Under the pieces are notes generated by a model. That model had not been told where the DNA came from. It saw nothing but the letters and a program-made list of their open reading frames with translations, and made no database searches. The translations under genes were made by a program, and so were the position numbers. This document shows positions 1-8,829 of a DNA stretch of 64,000 nucleotides, in pieces. How positions within the stretch are numbered: position 1 is the first letter of the stretch; the number at the start of each line of letters is the position of its first letter. The DNA is from JAAYDF01 sp964511155 (GTDB taxonomy: Bacteria > Planctomycetota > Phycisphaerae > UBA1845 > PWPN01), in contig CAZEEJ010000003.1 of assembly GCA_964511155.1 (NCBI GenBank), forward strand, positions 1-64,000, written 5' to 3'.

Positions 1-1233
1 CTCTCCAAGTTCGAGGGCCGCGGCGAAAGCATCGACCTCGACGAGCTCAAGGAGCTGGCCGAGTCCAACCCGGTCAAGAAACTGCTCAACCTCGTCCTGC
101 TGCAGGCGATCAAGGACAAGGCCAGCGACATTCACTTCGAGCCCTTCGAGACCGAGTTCAAGATGCGCTACCGCATCGACGGCGTCCTCTACGAAATGGT
201 TCCGCCCCCCCGGCACATCGCCGTGGCCGTCGCCAGCCGCATCAAGGTCATGGCCAACCTGAACATCGCCGAGCGCCGATTGCCCCAGGACGGGCGTATC
301 GAGCTGCAGGTCGGCGGTAACCCCATCGACCTGCGCATCAGCGTCCTGCCGACCCTCTTCGGCGAAAGCGTGGTCATGCGGGTACTCGACCGCGGCAACG
401 TCCAGCTCAGCCTCGACCGCATCGGCATGCGCGACGAGCAGTTGAACGTCATGCGCCAGCTCATCAAAAAGCCCAACGGCATCATCATCAACACCGGGCC
501 CACCGGCTCGGGCAAGACCACCACCCTCTATGCCGCGCTCAACGAACTCAACGACGTCGCCGTCAAGATCCTCACTGCTGAGGATCCCGTCGAATACGAC
601 ATCGACGGGCTCATTCAGTGCGGGATCAACCCTGAAGTGGGAATGACTTTCGCGAAGTGTCTGCGGAGCTTCCTGCGGCAGGACCCGGACATCATCCTGG
701 TCGGTGAGATCCGCGATCTGGAGACCGCCCAGATCGCCGTTCAGGCTTCGTTGACCGGACACCTGGTCTTCACGACACTCCATACGAACGATGCGCCTTC
801 GTCCATTGCCCGGCTCGTGGACCTGGGGTTGGAGCCGTTCCTGGTCACCGCGACGCTGGAGGCCATCGTGGCCCAGCGTCTGACGCGGCGGATCTGCCAG
901 AACTGCAAGGACGAGTTCCGCCCGACGGAGGATATGCTCCTGGAGATGGAACTGACGCCCGACGAGGTCCGCAACCGGACGTTCATGTACGGGCGCGGCT
1001 GCGATTATTGCAATAACACCGGCTACCGGGGCCGGTTGGGCCTCTTCGAGATCATGGCCATCAACGACGAGTTGCGGGACCTGATCATGAAGCACGCCTC
1101 GACCGCCCTGCTGCGGAACGCCGCCCGCAAGGCGGGGATGACCTCGCTGCGGGAGAACGGCCTGCTGGGCATCTACGAAGGGTTGACCACCATCGAGGAG
1201 GTGGTGCGCGAGACCATCGTGGAAGAGGCGTAG
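1..1233 (+). CDS. gspE: GspE/PilB-type secretion ATPase, 5' end outside the window
   Basis: Cytoplasmic AAA-type ATPase that powers pseudopilus or pilus assembly in type II secretion or type IV pilus systems. The frame is open from base 1, so about 410 C-terminal residues are seen and the N-terminal domain is missing. Visible parts, in in-window residues: Walker A GPTGSGKT near 166-173, Walker B-like DPDIILVGEIRD near 228-239, His-box TLHTND, and the four-Cys zinc knuckle (CQNC near 299-302 and CDYC near 334-337) typical of GspE and PilB. gspF follows 169 bp downstream in the same direction and pseudopilin genes come after it. The sequence cannot by itself separate GspE from PilB; the downstream GspG-like pseudopilins favour type II secretion. 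Confidence 0.95.
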   Translation, partial: LSKFEGRGESIDLDELKELAESNPVKKLLNLVLLQAIKDKASDIHFEPFETEFKMRYRIDGVLYEMVPPPRHIAVAVASRIKVMANLNIAERRLPQDGRIELQVGGNPIDLRISVLPTLFGESVVMRVLDRGNVQLSLDRIGMRDEQLNVMRQLIKKPNGIIINTGPTGSGKTTTLYAALNELNDVAVKILTAEDPVEYDIDGLIQCGINPEVGMTFAKCLRSFLRQDPDIILVGEIRDLETAQIAVQASLTGHLVFTTLHTNDAPSSIARLVDLGLEPFLVTATLEAIVAQRLTRRICQNCKDEFRPTEDMLLEMELTPDEVRNRTFMYGRGCDYCNNTGYRGRLGLFEIMAINDELRDLIMKHASTALLRNAARKAGMTSLRENGLLGIYEGLTTIEEVVRETIVEEA

Positions 1234-1266
1234 GGGGGGGACAAGAGAGGAGACAGGGGACAGGAG

Positions 1267-1286
1267 CCGGGGACGCAAGTCCCCGG
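1267..1286 (+). other. Perfect GNRA-loop hairpin after gspE
   Basis: Arms ccggggac (1267-1274) and gtccccgg (1279-1286) pair perfectly around a GCAA tetraloop. It lies in the gspE-gspF gap. No T-tract follows, so an intrinsic terminator is unlikely; mRNA stabilisation or a repeat remnant is equally possible. Confidence 0.5.
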
Positions 1287-1402
1287 GTGCGGGCGGGGGG
1301 TAGGACACGAAGTTGCGAGAAGGGGCGGGATGGCGAGAGAGGGCGCGATGACGTTTACCTCTTCGCGATGAGGCGCAAGGGGCTTTCTTTCGGAGCACGG
1401 CG

Positions 1403-2668
1403 ATGGCGACGTTCCTGTATGAAGCCATGAACCAGGCGGGGCAGGAGGTCAAGGACGAGATCGAGGCGGCATCCTCGGAAGACGCCTTGACCAAGATCCG
1501 CGGTCTGGGCTACTACCCGACCAAGCTGAAACAGAAGGGCGGCAAACGGGCAGCCAAAGCCGAGGCGGCGGCCGCGGGTGGCAAGAAGCGCAAGGCCGTC
1601 GGCGGCATCGGCCGGGTGAAGGTCAAGGAGGTCACCCAGTTCACCCGGCAATTATCCACCCTCCAGGACGCCGGCTTGCCCATCCTGCGGAGCCTGCGCA
1701 TCCTCGAACAACAGCAGAAACCGGGCATGCTGCGCATGATCCTGCGCAACGTGGCCGACGACATCGAGGGCGGGGCCACGCTCTCGGAGGCCATGGCCGG
1801 CCAGCCCAAGGCCTTCGATCGCCTGTACTGCAACATGGTCCAGGCCGGCGAAACGGGCGGCGTGCTCGACGTCATCCTCCAGCGTCTGGCGGACTTCATG
1901 GAGCGGGCCCAGCGGCTCAAGCGCAAGGTCGTGGGGGCCATGATCTACCCGGCCGTGGTGATCACCTTCGCGGTGCTCATCGTCGCGGGCATCATGGTCG
2001 CGGTGGTGCCCAAGTTCGAGGAGATCTTCAAGGACTTCGGCACCTCCCTGCCGAGCATGACCATGATGCTCATCGGGATCTCGAACTGGTTCGTCAAGGC
2101 CCGTCCGCCGGGGTGGGTCATCGTGCTGTTCAGTCCGATCGCGGTCGTCATGCTGATGAAGCTGTTGCGCATGTCCGAGGCCGGCCGGTACGGCGTGGAC
2201 ATGGTCAAGCTCAAAATGCCCATCCTGGGCAACATCCTGTCCAAAACGGCGGTGGCACGGTTCACCCGGACGCTGGGTACGCTGCTGGCGGCGGGCGTCC
2301 CGATCCTCGAAGCCATCAACATCACCCGCGAGACCTCGGGCAGCGAGGTCTACAGCCGGGCCCTGCGTACCGTGCACGACGAGATCCGCGAAGGCGAGTC
2401 GTTCGCCAACCCCCTGCGGGCCGCCAAGATTTGCGACTCCATCGTCGTCAACATGATCGACGTCGGCGAGGAGACCGGCGATCTCGATAAGATGCTCATC
2501 AAGATCGCCGACAACTACGACGAGGAAGTCGAGACGCTGGTGGACGGCTTGGTCAGCCTGCTGGAACCGGTGATGGTCGTGGCCCTGGGCGGGATCGTCG
2601 GCTTCATCGTCATCGCCCTGTTCCTCCCGCTGGTGCACCTGATCAACGCGGTCTCCTCCGGCGGCTGA
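1403..2668 (+). CDS. gspF: GspF/PilC-type inner-membrane platform protein
   Basis: Polytopic inner-membrane platform protein of type II secretion / type IV pilus machines, which couples the ATPase to pseudopilus assembly. It is 421 residues, the usual family length of about 400. An N-terminal cytoplasmic region with a Lys/Ala-rich linker (about 50-75) leads into two repeated GspF domains, the first with TRQLSTLQDAGLPILRSL and the second with TRTLGTLLAAGVPILEA, each followed by hydrophobic segments (about 180-205 and 385-410). The ATG at 1403 begins with the typical MATFLYEA. It lies between gspE and the pseudopilin genes on the same strand, which suits one secretion locus. Confidence 0.95.
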   Translation: MATFLYEAMNQAGQEVKDEIEAASSEDALTKIRGLGYYPTKLKQKGGKRAAKAEAAAAGGKKRKAVGGIGRVKVKEVTQFTRQLSTLQDAGLPILRSLRILEQQQKPGMLRMILRNVADDIEGGATLSEAMAGQPKAFDRLYCNMVQAGETGGVLDVILQRLADFMERAQRLKRKVVGAMIYPAVVITFAVLIVAGIMVAVVPKFEEIFKDFGTSLPSMTMMLIGISNWFVKARPPGWVIVLFSPIAVVMLMKLLRMSEAGRYGVDMVKLKMPILGNILSKTAVARFTRTLGTLLAAGVPILEAINITRETSGSEVYSRALRTVHDEIREGESFANPLRAAKICDSIVVNMIDVGEETGDLDKMLIKIADNYDEEVETLVDGLVSLLEPVMVVALGGIVGFIVIALFLPLVHLINAVSSGG

Positions 2669-2957
2669 GCGGGGGGCATGCCGGTTCACTGCGCCGGTTT
2701 AACGTGCCGGTTTAACGTACCGGTTCAGCCCTGTCGCTTGCGACACGGTGGGTGCCGCAAGCGGCACCGCTAAACAAGCGGCTGAACAGACAGCCAGGCC
2801 GGCGGCTCAACCAGCGGTGGCACGCGCTGTGAAGCGCGGAACCGCCCAACACGCCACGGCGCCTCGTTTTCAGGCGCATTCCCGCGTGACTTTTCGGGCC
2901 TTGGCGTGATAAGATAGATTGGGTCTTTGTACCGTACCTTGTTCAAGGAGCTTCGCG
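2669..2957. other. Intergenic region with a cluster of short hairpins
   Basis: This 289-bp gap holds no gene. It starts with a tandem gccggtttaacg motif (about 2692-2720), followed by perfect small palindromes: tgtcgc-tt-gcgaca (2732-2745) and ggtgccgc-aa-gcggcacc (2751-2768). The second has the same GCCGC-AA-GCGGC core as the dispersed 19-bp element found elsewhere in the window. An AAGGAG ribosome binding site at 2945-2950 serves the next gene. Confidence 0.6.
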
Positions 2958-3905
2958 ATGTCTCTGCGCAATCGTCCTTCCGCCCGGCGGCCGGGTTTCA
3001 CCCTGGTCGAGCTACTCACCGTGGTGGCCATCATCTCACTGCTGATCGGCATCCTGCTGCCCTCGCTGAGCCGGGCCCGCGACCAGGCCAAGCGTGCCCG
3101 GACCGCAGCCCTCCTCTCCGCCGTGGAGAAGGGGGTCGAGATGTTCTACGCGGACTTCAACCAGTACCCCGACTCGACCGAGGGTGAGGACCCGATCAAC
3201 GACCTGCGCAACGCCAGCAAGCCCCTGGCCGGTGGCCACTGGCTCGCCCGGGCCATGCTCGGGTATGACCTCGACGGGGTGGATGGCAAGGGCCTCACCC
3301 TGAAACGAGGCGACCTCGGCCTGACCCCCCCGCTGACCACCGGCAACCTCGATACAGGCATGCCCTACGGCGACCGCCGGGCCAAGTACCTCGAGGGCGA
3401 GGTCTTCGCCCGCGACACCGACACGCTCAAGTTCCCCGGCCTCGGCGGCGACTTCCAGGCCACCGACCAGCTCCTGCTGGTCGAGGACTCCTTCAACTCA
3501 CCCATCCTCTACTATCGGGCCAACCCCAGGGCCCGCTGGGGGTTCTGCTACGACGGAGTGGACGAGGATGAGGCCGGCACCTACCGGCTCAAGGACAACC
3601 AGATCATCACCGGCAGCGACCTCGGCGACCGCAAGGAGGGCTGGGACTTCGCCGACGTCGGTGCGACGGCGGCCGGCTCCCGGCAATACCACTGGCTCAA
3701 GGAACTCGGACTGGGGGCCAACCAGGGGGTCCTCGATACCTCCAAGCAGCGCACCTTCGCCCGCTTCATGCACAGCGATAGCGCCATGCGCAGCATGGAC
3801 AAGCTCAAGGCCCGCAACCCGGAGACCTTCATCCTGATCACTGCCGGCAAGGACGGCCGCTTCGGCACCCAGGACGACGTGGCCAACTTCAAGAGCGGGC
3901 TGTGA
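2958..3905 (+). CDS. Large pseudopilin, GspG-like (copy 1 of 4)
   Basis: Predicted type II secretion pseudopilin, processed by prepilin peptidase and assembled in the periplasm. The start at 2958 is chosen because AAGGAG lies 7 bp upstream and the leader is then short and basic. Cleavage would fall between G13 and F14 of PGFTLVELL, with the conserved Glu at +5 (E18), followed by a hydrophobic helix. At 315 residues it is about twice the size of ordinary GspG. It shares with its three paralogues an SPILYYRAN block and a C-terminal FILITAGKDGRFGTQDD segment. The acidic FGTxDD end resembles the calcium site of GspG in position, which is inference. Confidence 0.9.
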   Translation: MSLRNRPSARRPGFTLVELLTVVAIISLLIGILLPSLSRARDQAKRARTAALLSAVEKGVEMFYADFNQYPDSTEGEDPINDLRNASKPLAGGHWLARAMLGYDLDGVDGKGLTLKRGDLGLTPPLTTGNLDTGMPYGDRRAKYLEGEVFARDTDTLKFPGLGGDFQATDQLLLVEDSFNSPILYYRANPRARWGFCYDGVDEDEAGTYRLKDNQIITGSDLGDRKEGWDFADVGATAAGSRQYHWLKELGLGANQGVLDTSKQRTFARFMHSDSAMRSMDKLKARNPETFILITAGKDGRFGTQDDVANFKSGL

Positions 3906-3950
3906 AGGGAGTAATGAGTACTGAGTGATGAGTGATGAGTAAGGCGGGCG
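3906..3950. repeat. 7-bp periodic intergenic tract
   Basis: Degenerate tandem units of the form gagtgat (gagtact, gagtgat, gagtgat, gagtaag) fill the gap between two genes. Similar 7-bp-phased tracts recur at least eight more times in the window. Confidence 0.75.
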
Positions 3951-3953
3951 GTC

Positions 3954-4214
3954 ATGACGGTTGAGCAACTGCAGTTGATGCAACAGGCGCGGCCGTTCAA
4001 GCCTTACCGCATGCATCTGGCGGACGGGCGTGCACTGGAGGTCCACCATCGGGATTTCGTGGCCCGTTCGCCGACGGGCCGGTTTGCCATCGTGTACGAA
4101 CCCGACGGCGGCCATCAGGAGATCGACCTGATGCTGGTGACCTCATTCGAGGTGCTCCGGAACGGCACCCGCCGGGGCCGCAAGGCCGGCGGCGGAGGCG
4201 AGAAACAACGCTGA
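3954..4214 (+). CDS. Small conserved protein of unknown function (tandem copy 1)
   Basis: An 86-residue soluble protein with no signal peptide or membrane segment. Its body is ARPFKPYRMHLADGRALEV, a region HRDFVARSPTGRFAIVYEPD, and IDLMLVTSFEVL near the end, suggesting a small beta-rich fold. I know similar short proteins from planctomycetes but no function. The next gene is a paralogue with the same layout, and the last ~65 bp of the two genes are nearly identical in DNA, so they arose by recent duplication or gene conversion. A Gly/Arg/Lys-rich tail ends the protein. It sits between pseudopilin genes, but nothing shows that it is part of the secretion system. Confidence 0.75.
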   Translation: MTVEQLQLMQQARPFKPYRMHLADGRALEVHHRDFVARSPTGRFAIVYEPDGGHQEIDLMLVTSFEVLRNGTRRGRKAGGGGEKQR

Positions 4215-4253
4215 CGATCCATGGCGGCGAAGTTTGATGGGGACGCATACGCG

Positions 4254-4508
4254 ATGAACACCGAGAAACTCATGGACATGCAGCGGGCCGAGCCGTTTCA
4301 GCCGTATCGGATCCACCTGGCTGATGGTCGGCACCGGGACGTGCGGCATCGGGATTTTGTGGCCCGCGATCCGGGCGGTCGGTTTGCCGCCGTGTTCGAG
4401 CCGGATGGCCGGTTCGAGTTGATCGACCTGATGCTGGTGACCTCGTTCGAGGTGCTCCGGAACGGCACCCGCCGCGGCCGCAAGCCGCGGAGCGGGAAGG
4501 AGCGATGA
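4254..4508 (+). CDS. Small conserved protein of unknown function (tandem copy 2)
   Basis: Paralogue of the preceding 86-residue protein: AEPFQPYRIHLADGRHRDV, HRDFVARDPGGRFAAVFEPD and the same IDLMLVTSFEVL ending. The ATG at 4254 is preferred over the upstream ATG at 4221 because MNTEKLM then aligns with MTVEQLQ of copy 1, giving 84 residues. The function is unknown. The stop codon is directly followed by a 7-bp periodic tract, as for copy-1-flanking DNA. Confidence 0.7.
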   Translation: MNTEKLMDMQRAEPFQPYRIHLADGRHRDVRHRDFVARDPGGRFAAVFEPDGRFELIDLMLVTSFEVLRNGTRRGRKPRSGKER

Positions 4509-4632
4509 GTACTGGGTGATGGGTGATGGGTGATGGGTATTGAGGGTTGGGCGCCCAAGCCCACGGGGTGCAACCCGTGGGCTTTGCAACCCGTGAGGAC
4601 TTCCGGGCGCAACCCGTGAGGTTCACGGGGGA
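4509..4632. repeat. 7-bp periodic tract and 11-bp-arm hairpin
   Basis: About 4509-4548 is built from gggtgat-like 7-bp units. Then aagcccacggg (4557-4567) and cccgtgggctt (4574-4584) form a perfect 11-bp hairpin, and the motif gcaacccgtg recurs three times from 4570 to 4617. No gene is seen. Confidence 0.65.
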
Positions 4633-5649
4633 ATGGAACGACCGATGACCCGACGGCATGGACAACCGGCCTTCACGCGGAGCGAGGTGCTCACGGTGGT
4701 GGGCATCCTGGCCCTGGTGCTGGCTGTCCTGCTGCCGGCCCTGGCGCACATCCGCGGCAGCAGTAAGCTGGCCCGGAGCGGGAGCACCTTGGCCGCCGTC
4801 GAGAAAGGCCTGGAGATGTTCGCCCTCGACTTCGGGCAGTACCCCGACTCGCGGCTGCGCGGGGATCCCATCGATTGGGAGGGCCGCGTGACCGACCATG
4901 AGCCGCTCAGCGGCGCCCACTGGCTGGCCCGGGCACTGGTCGGGCACGACCTCGGCGGTCTTGACCTGGCCGCGGCGACCCTCGACGACGCCGACCTCTA
5001 CCGCTGCGGCGGATCGGACTCGGTCAAGCCCGTCAATCCCACCGTCGCACAGTTGCGCAGCCTGCCCCGCAAGCCGCTCTACATGGGTGATACCCGCCGG
5101 TTCGTCCAGGATAACAACCGTACCGCGTTTCCCGGCCTGCCCGCCCAGGTTCGGAATAGCGGCTTCAACTACCGGCCCACCGGGCGACTTGTCGTTTACG
5201 ACGACGCCTTCGGCTCGCCCATCCTCTACTACCGCGCCAACCGTCACGCCCGCTTCCCGTTCTGCCGCACCGGCGACGGGCAGGCCCCGGTGGGCGCTCG
5301 GACCGACGACCAGTTGGGCATCTACCGCCAACAGGACAACGCCGCCATGGCCGGCGACGAAGCGGCCAAGGACTACGGTTGGGACTTTGCCGGCACGGGC
5401 GACGAGACGCCCCACGGGCTTTATGCCTTCGGGCTGGACCCGCCCGGTGCGGACGAGGAGACCGCCGCCGGGCCGGTGCGCGAGCCGTCGTTCGCCGGCT
5501 TCCTGCGCGACCCCGCCGCTCGCGATGGGCGGCTGCTGCCGTGGCATCCCGACCGGTTCATCCTGATCGCCGCCGGCCGCGACGGACGGTTCGGCACTGC
5601 GGACGACCTGACTAACTTTGCCACGACCGCCCCGGCACAAGGAACCTGA
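4633..5649 (+). CDS. Pseudopilin-like protein with degenerate prepilin motif (copy 2 of 4)
   Basis: Paralogue of the flanking pseudopilins, 338 residues. The N-terminus has PAFTRSEVLTVVGILAL instead of the usual FTLVEL: residue -1 is Ala rather than Gly, and the LV pair is replaced by RS, while the +5 Glu (E18) and the following hydrophobic helix are kept. It shares EKGLEMFALDFGQYPDS, SPILYYRAN and a C-terminal FILIAAGRDGRFGTADD block. An alternative start is the ATG at 4645. The next gene begins 2 bp after its stop, so the two are probably translationally coupled. Whether prepilin peptidase still cleaves this form is unknown. Confidence 0.85.
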   Translation: MERPMTRRHGQPAFTRSEVLTVVGILALVLAVLLPALAHIRGSSKLARSGSTLAAVEKGLEMFALDFGQYPDSRLRGDPIDWEGRVTDHEPLSGAHWLARALVGHDLGGLDLAAATLDDADLYRCGGSDSVKPVNPTVAQLRSLPRKPLYMGDTRRFVQDNNRTAFPGLPAQVRNSGFNYRPTGRLVVYDDAFGSPILYYRANRHARFPFCRTGDGQAPVGARTDDQLGIYRQQDNAAMAGDEAAKDYGWDFAGTGDETPHGLYAFGLDPPGADEETAAGPVREPSFAGFLRDPAARDGRLLPWHPDRFILIAAGRDGRFGTADDLTNFATTAPAQGT

Positions 5650-5651
5650 CC

Positions 5652-6704
5652 GTGAACGCCATCCGTCCATCACCGAGTACGCGAGACCGAGATCGGAGCC
5701 GCGACGCCCGGCCGGCGTTCACCCTCGTCGAGCTTCTGGTGGTCGTCGCCATCATCGTCCTGCTGATCGCCCTCCTGCTGCCCGCCCTAAGCCGCGTGCG
5801 CAACCAGGCCAAGACCACGAAAACCGCCTCCCTGCTCAACGCCATCGACAAGGGGCTGGAATCATTCCGTGCGGATATCGGTGAATACCCAGACTCCGCA
5901 AACCCGGGGGGCGGCAGCCGCTTCAAACGTCCAGACCCGATCGTGGGCTGGCCGGACCCCACGGGCCGAGGCATTCCCCAAGACAATCTTCGGATCACCG
6001 GCGCTCATTGGCTGGCCCGGGCCCTCGTGGGTCACGATTACGGCGGAATCGACATGCAGGGCAAAGTGCTCGCCCAGCGGCTGGACGATGGCGAATCCGA
6101 AGCCCCCCACCAAATTGCCTACAACAATGTGACAACTGAACGCCGCTCGCCCTATCTGGATGGCGAGAACGCGGTTCGCGATGATGACCCGACGAAGTTT
6201 GTCAACACGGCGTTGACTCCGACCAGCAGTTTTCAACCAACTCGCCGCCTTATTCTGTATGATGAGTCGTTTGGTTCCCCGGTGCTCTACTATCGAGCTA
6301 CCGTTCAGGCACAAAACCCGTTTTGTCGAACCGGGTTCGCCTACCGCCGCATGGGCTCCAAAAACGGAGACTTGCCGGGTGTGTACACTCATCAGGACAA
6401 CTCCGCGATCACCGGCGACGACCAGGAGAACAAGGCCGGCTGGGATTTCGCTGACACGAGGCGCGGCCCGGCACCCCCACGCCTAGGCCCGCACAACCTT
6501 TTCCTATTTGGCGTGGAGCATGACAGCGTCACGACATTGCAGAGTGAAGCTTCCTTCGTAGGCTTCCTTCGCAATCCCGCGGCTTCCGGGGCGGCTTTTG
6601 TTCCGCACAATTCGCAGACCTTCATTCTGCTCGCCGCGGGCCCCGACGGGATCTTTGGAACCACGGACGACATTGGGAACTTTCCGATCAATCGGACTCC
6701 ATAA
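5652..6704 (+). CDS. Large pseudopilin, GspG-like (copy 3 of 4)
   Basis: 350-residue pseudopilin with a GTG start at 5652, supported by AAGGA about 10 bp upstream and by the 2-bp spacing from the previous stop. The leader is longer than in copy 1 and basic; the processing site is A22/F23 in PAFTLVELLVVVAII, with Ala at -1 and E27 at +5. It shares with its paralogues a GLESFRADIGEYPDS block, SPVLYYRA and a C-terminal FILLAAGPDGIFGTTDD segment. It is probably exported and polymerised or capped on a pseudopilus, with a role inferred from family and context only. Confidence 0.9.
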   Translation: MNAIRPSPSTRDRDRSRDARPAFTLVELLVVVAIIVLLIALLLPALSRVRNQAKTTKTASLLNAIDKGLESFRADIGEYPDSANPGGGSRFKRPDPIVGWPDPTGRGIPQDNLRITGAHWLARALVGHDYGGIDMQGKVLAQRLDDGESEAPHQIAYNNVTTERRSPYLDGENAVRDDDPTKFVNTALTPTSSFQPTRRLILYDESFGSPVLYYRATVQAQNPFCRTGFAYRRMGSKNGDLPGVYTHQDNSAITGDDQENKAGWDFADTRRGPAPPRLGPHNLFLFGVEHDSVTTLQSEASFVGFLRNPAASGAAFVPHNSQTFILLAAGPDGIFGTTDDIGNFPINRTP

Positions 6705-6715
6705 CAAGGAAGTGC

Positions 6716-7798
6716 ATGATGTCTGCAACAGCGTATAACCGACACAACAGAACGCAACGTCAGCCAGGTCGACCGGCCTTCACGCTGGTCGAACTGATGG
6801 TGGTGATCGGGATCATCGGCCTGCTGGTCGCCCTGATCCTGCCGGCCGTGGGCGCCGCCCGCCGGGCCGCCCGCGCAGGCACCACCGCCGCAACCATCAG
6901 CGTGCTCGAAACCGGCCTCGAACAGTACCGCACGGATAGCCGCGTGGGGGGCACTTATCCACCATCAGGCTTGGCCTTGCCTCAAGAGGTCGCGGTATCC
7001 CCTCACATCACCGGCTCGACCGTTGGCAATTATCCGGGGGGCGCCTCATGTCCGCGGGTATCGGGGGCCAGTCTCCTGACGTGGGCACTCGCCGGAGCCG
7101 ACCTGCTCGGCACCCCAGGGTTCCGCGACCTCAACGGAAACAACAGATGGGAGGATAACACCGGCAGCGCATCGGGAGCGGACGCCCAATACAACCTGTA
7201 TGCGATCTACCCCACCAGCCACCCCGATCTGGCCCTTCAGGGCAAGCCGGTTCACTCTCGCTCCGGCCCATTCGTGGACACCAGCAAGATAAAGTTCCCT
7301 CAGCAGGTGACGCCGGGCGACACCTGGTTCGAGATGAACGAGTTGGCACCTCGGCCGCGGATCAACTCAATCTGCTTCCTCGACAGCTTCGGCCAGCCCA
7401 TCCTCTATTACAGGGCAAACTCGGCGGGGAACATGATGGCTGCGAATGATCGCGCTGGCTCCGATCAGGGCATCTATACCCTCGGGGACAATGCCGACAT
7501 CACTGGCGACGCCAGCCGCCTCTCGACCTTCCCCGGCATGGACTTCGGGGCCGGGTTCATTCAGACCGGCGTAAGCAGCGCTCCTCGCCACTACATGGCT
7601 CTCCGGGCCAATACGACCTTACCCCCGGAGCGATGGGAGCGGAGTTTCGATCGCACGATTTGGAACCCGACGGCCACGGCGGGCGGGGGCACGATTGCCC
7701 GGCCGCACCGCCCGGACTCGTACATTCTGATCTCGGCGGGTCCGGACGCGATCTTCGGCACGGCGGACGACATCCCCAACTTCAAGGTCAACCAGTAG
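6716..7798 (+). CDS. Large pseudopilin, GspG-like (copy 4 of 4)
   Basis: 360-residue pseudopilin, the most diverged and longest of the four. An AAGGA site (6706-6710) precedes tandem ATG codons at 6716 and 6719. The processing site is A21/F22 in PAFTLVELMVVIGIIGLLV with E26 at +5. It keeps QPILYYRAN and the C-terminal YILISAGPDAIFGTADD motif. The gene follows copy 3 by 11 bp. Four such paralogues in a row suggest a set of specialised major and minor pseudopilins rather than one repeated subunit, which is inference. Confidence 0.9.
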   Translation: MMSATAYNRHNRTQRQPGRPAFTLVELMVVIGIIGLLVALILPAVGAARRAARAGTTAATISVLETGLEQYRTDSRVGGTYPPSGLALPQEVAVSPHITGSTVGNYPGGASCPRVSGASLLTWALAGADLLGTPGFRDLNGNNRWEDNTGSASGADAQYNLYAIYPTSHPDLALQGKPVHSRSGPFVDTSKIKFPQQVTPGDTWFEMNELAPRPRINSICFLDSFGQPILYYRANSAGNMMAANDRAGSDQGIYTLGDNADITGDASRLSTFPGMDFGAGFIQTGVSSAPRHYMALRANTTLPPERWERSFDRTIWNPTATAGGGTIARPHRPDSYILISAGPDAIFGTADDIPNFKVNQ

Positions 7799-7995
7799 CG
7801 GGGGCGGGGACTCCTTCAACCGCGAAGGTGCAAAGGAACAGAGGCAGAGAGGCAGAGAGGCACAGGCACTTTTTCTCAATTCTCGATTCCTCATTCTCCA
7901 TTCTCCATTCCCCGCCGTTGCGGAATGCAACGCGGAGAGATACACTGCGCCGCATTCGAGGATCTGCCAGGCACTCGAGCTTCAACAGGGAGAGT
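7799..7995. repeat. Intergenic periodic tract
   Basis: The gap holds aggcagag units (about 7841-7860) and a 7-bp-phased run of ctcaattctcgattcctcat type (7875-7911). A short palindromic stretch, gttgcggaatgcaac, follows. The AGGGAG ribosome binding site of the next gene lies at 7986-7991. Confidence 0.65.
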
Positions 7996-8829
7996 ATGAT
8001 GCGAACGACCACCCCACGGATCAGAGGGATGTGCCGGATGATACCCTGGACCTGTCTGCTGGCGTGTACGGCGGGGGCGTGCAACATGGGAGCCGACTCG
8101 CGGCTGCAGGTCATCGCCCACCGCGGCAACTCGTTCTATCACCCCGAGAACACCCTGACCGCCTTTCGGGAGGCGGTGGCCGCCGGTGCGGACATGGTCG
8201 AGCTGGACGCCCGGCTCTCGGCTGACGGCACGCTCTACTGCCTGCATGACGCCACCCTGGACCGCACCACCAACGTGAAGGCGGTTCTGGGCGGTGAGAA
8301 AGTGCGGCTGCAGGACGTACCCGACGCGGACGTCGGCCGACTGGACGCCGGTTCGTGGTCGGATGCGCGGTTCGCGGGCGAGCGGGTTCCGACGCTGGCG
8401 GACGCCCTGGACGTCATCCAGAAGAAGTCGCGTACCCTGCTGGAGCACAAGGACGGGACGGCGGAGGAGTACGTCCGCCTCCTGCGCGAGCAGCGTTTGG
8501 TCGGCAAGCTGGTGGTGCAGAGTTTCGACTGGGCCTTCCTCGAGCAGTACAGTGCCCTGGAGCCCGCTCAGCCGCTGGGTGCCCTGGGCAGCAAGGAGCT
8601 CGACGAAGCACGGCTGGCCAAGCTGTCCGCCACGGGAGCCCGCATCGTGGGCTGGCGGTACACGGACCTCAACGGCGACCTGAGCGCCCGACTGCACGAG
8701 GCGGGCTACCGGGTCTGGGCCTGGACGGTAAACGAAACCGCCGACTGGGAGCAGTTGCTCGGCTGGGGCATCGACGGCATCATCACCGACCGCCCGGGTG
8801 ATCTGCGCCAGTGGCTCCGCAGTCGGTGA
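7996..8829 (+). CDS. Secreted glycerophosphodiester phosphodiesterase, probable lipoprotein
   Basis: Metal-dependent hydrolase of the GDPD family, which cleaves glycerophosphodiesters to glycerol-3-phosphate and an alcohol. The 277-residue protein shows the family signatures HRGN..PENT (about 40-50), VELDARLSADG, HDATLDRTT and a terminal GIDGIITDRPGDL. The start at 7996 is set by AGGGAG just upstream; the frame runs further back without coding character. The N-terminus is basic and then hydrophobic with LLAC at 21-24, a plausible lipobox, so the enzyme is probably anchored outside the inner membrane. It stands alone on the plus strand between the pseudopilins and a dioxygenase gene. Confidence 0.88.
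   Translation: MMRTTTPRIRGMCRMIPWTCLLACTAGACNMGADSRLQVIAHRGNSFYHPENTLTAFREAVAAGADMVELDARLSADGTLYCLHDATLDRTTNVKAVLGGEKVRLQDVPDADVGRLDAGSWSDARFAGERVPTLADALDVIQKKSRTLLEHKDGTAEEYVRLLREQRLVGKLVVQSFDWAFLEQYSALEPAQPLGALGSKELDEARLAKLSATGARIVGWRYTDLNGDLSARLHEAGYRVWAWTVNETADWEQLLGWGIDGIITDRPGDLRQWLRSR

Noticed and set aside
1267..1286. Intrinsic terminator between gspE and gspF
   Set aside because: The hairpin is perfect but no T-run follows, and the genes are expected to be co-transcribed.
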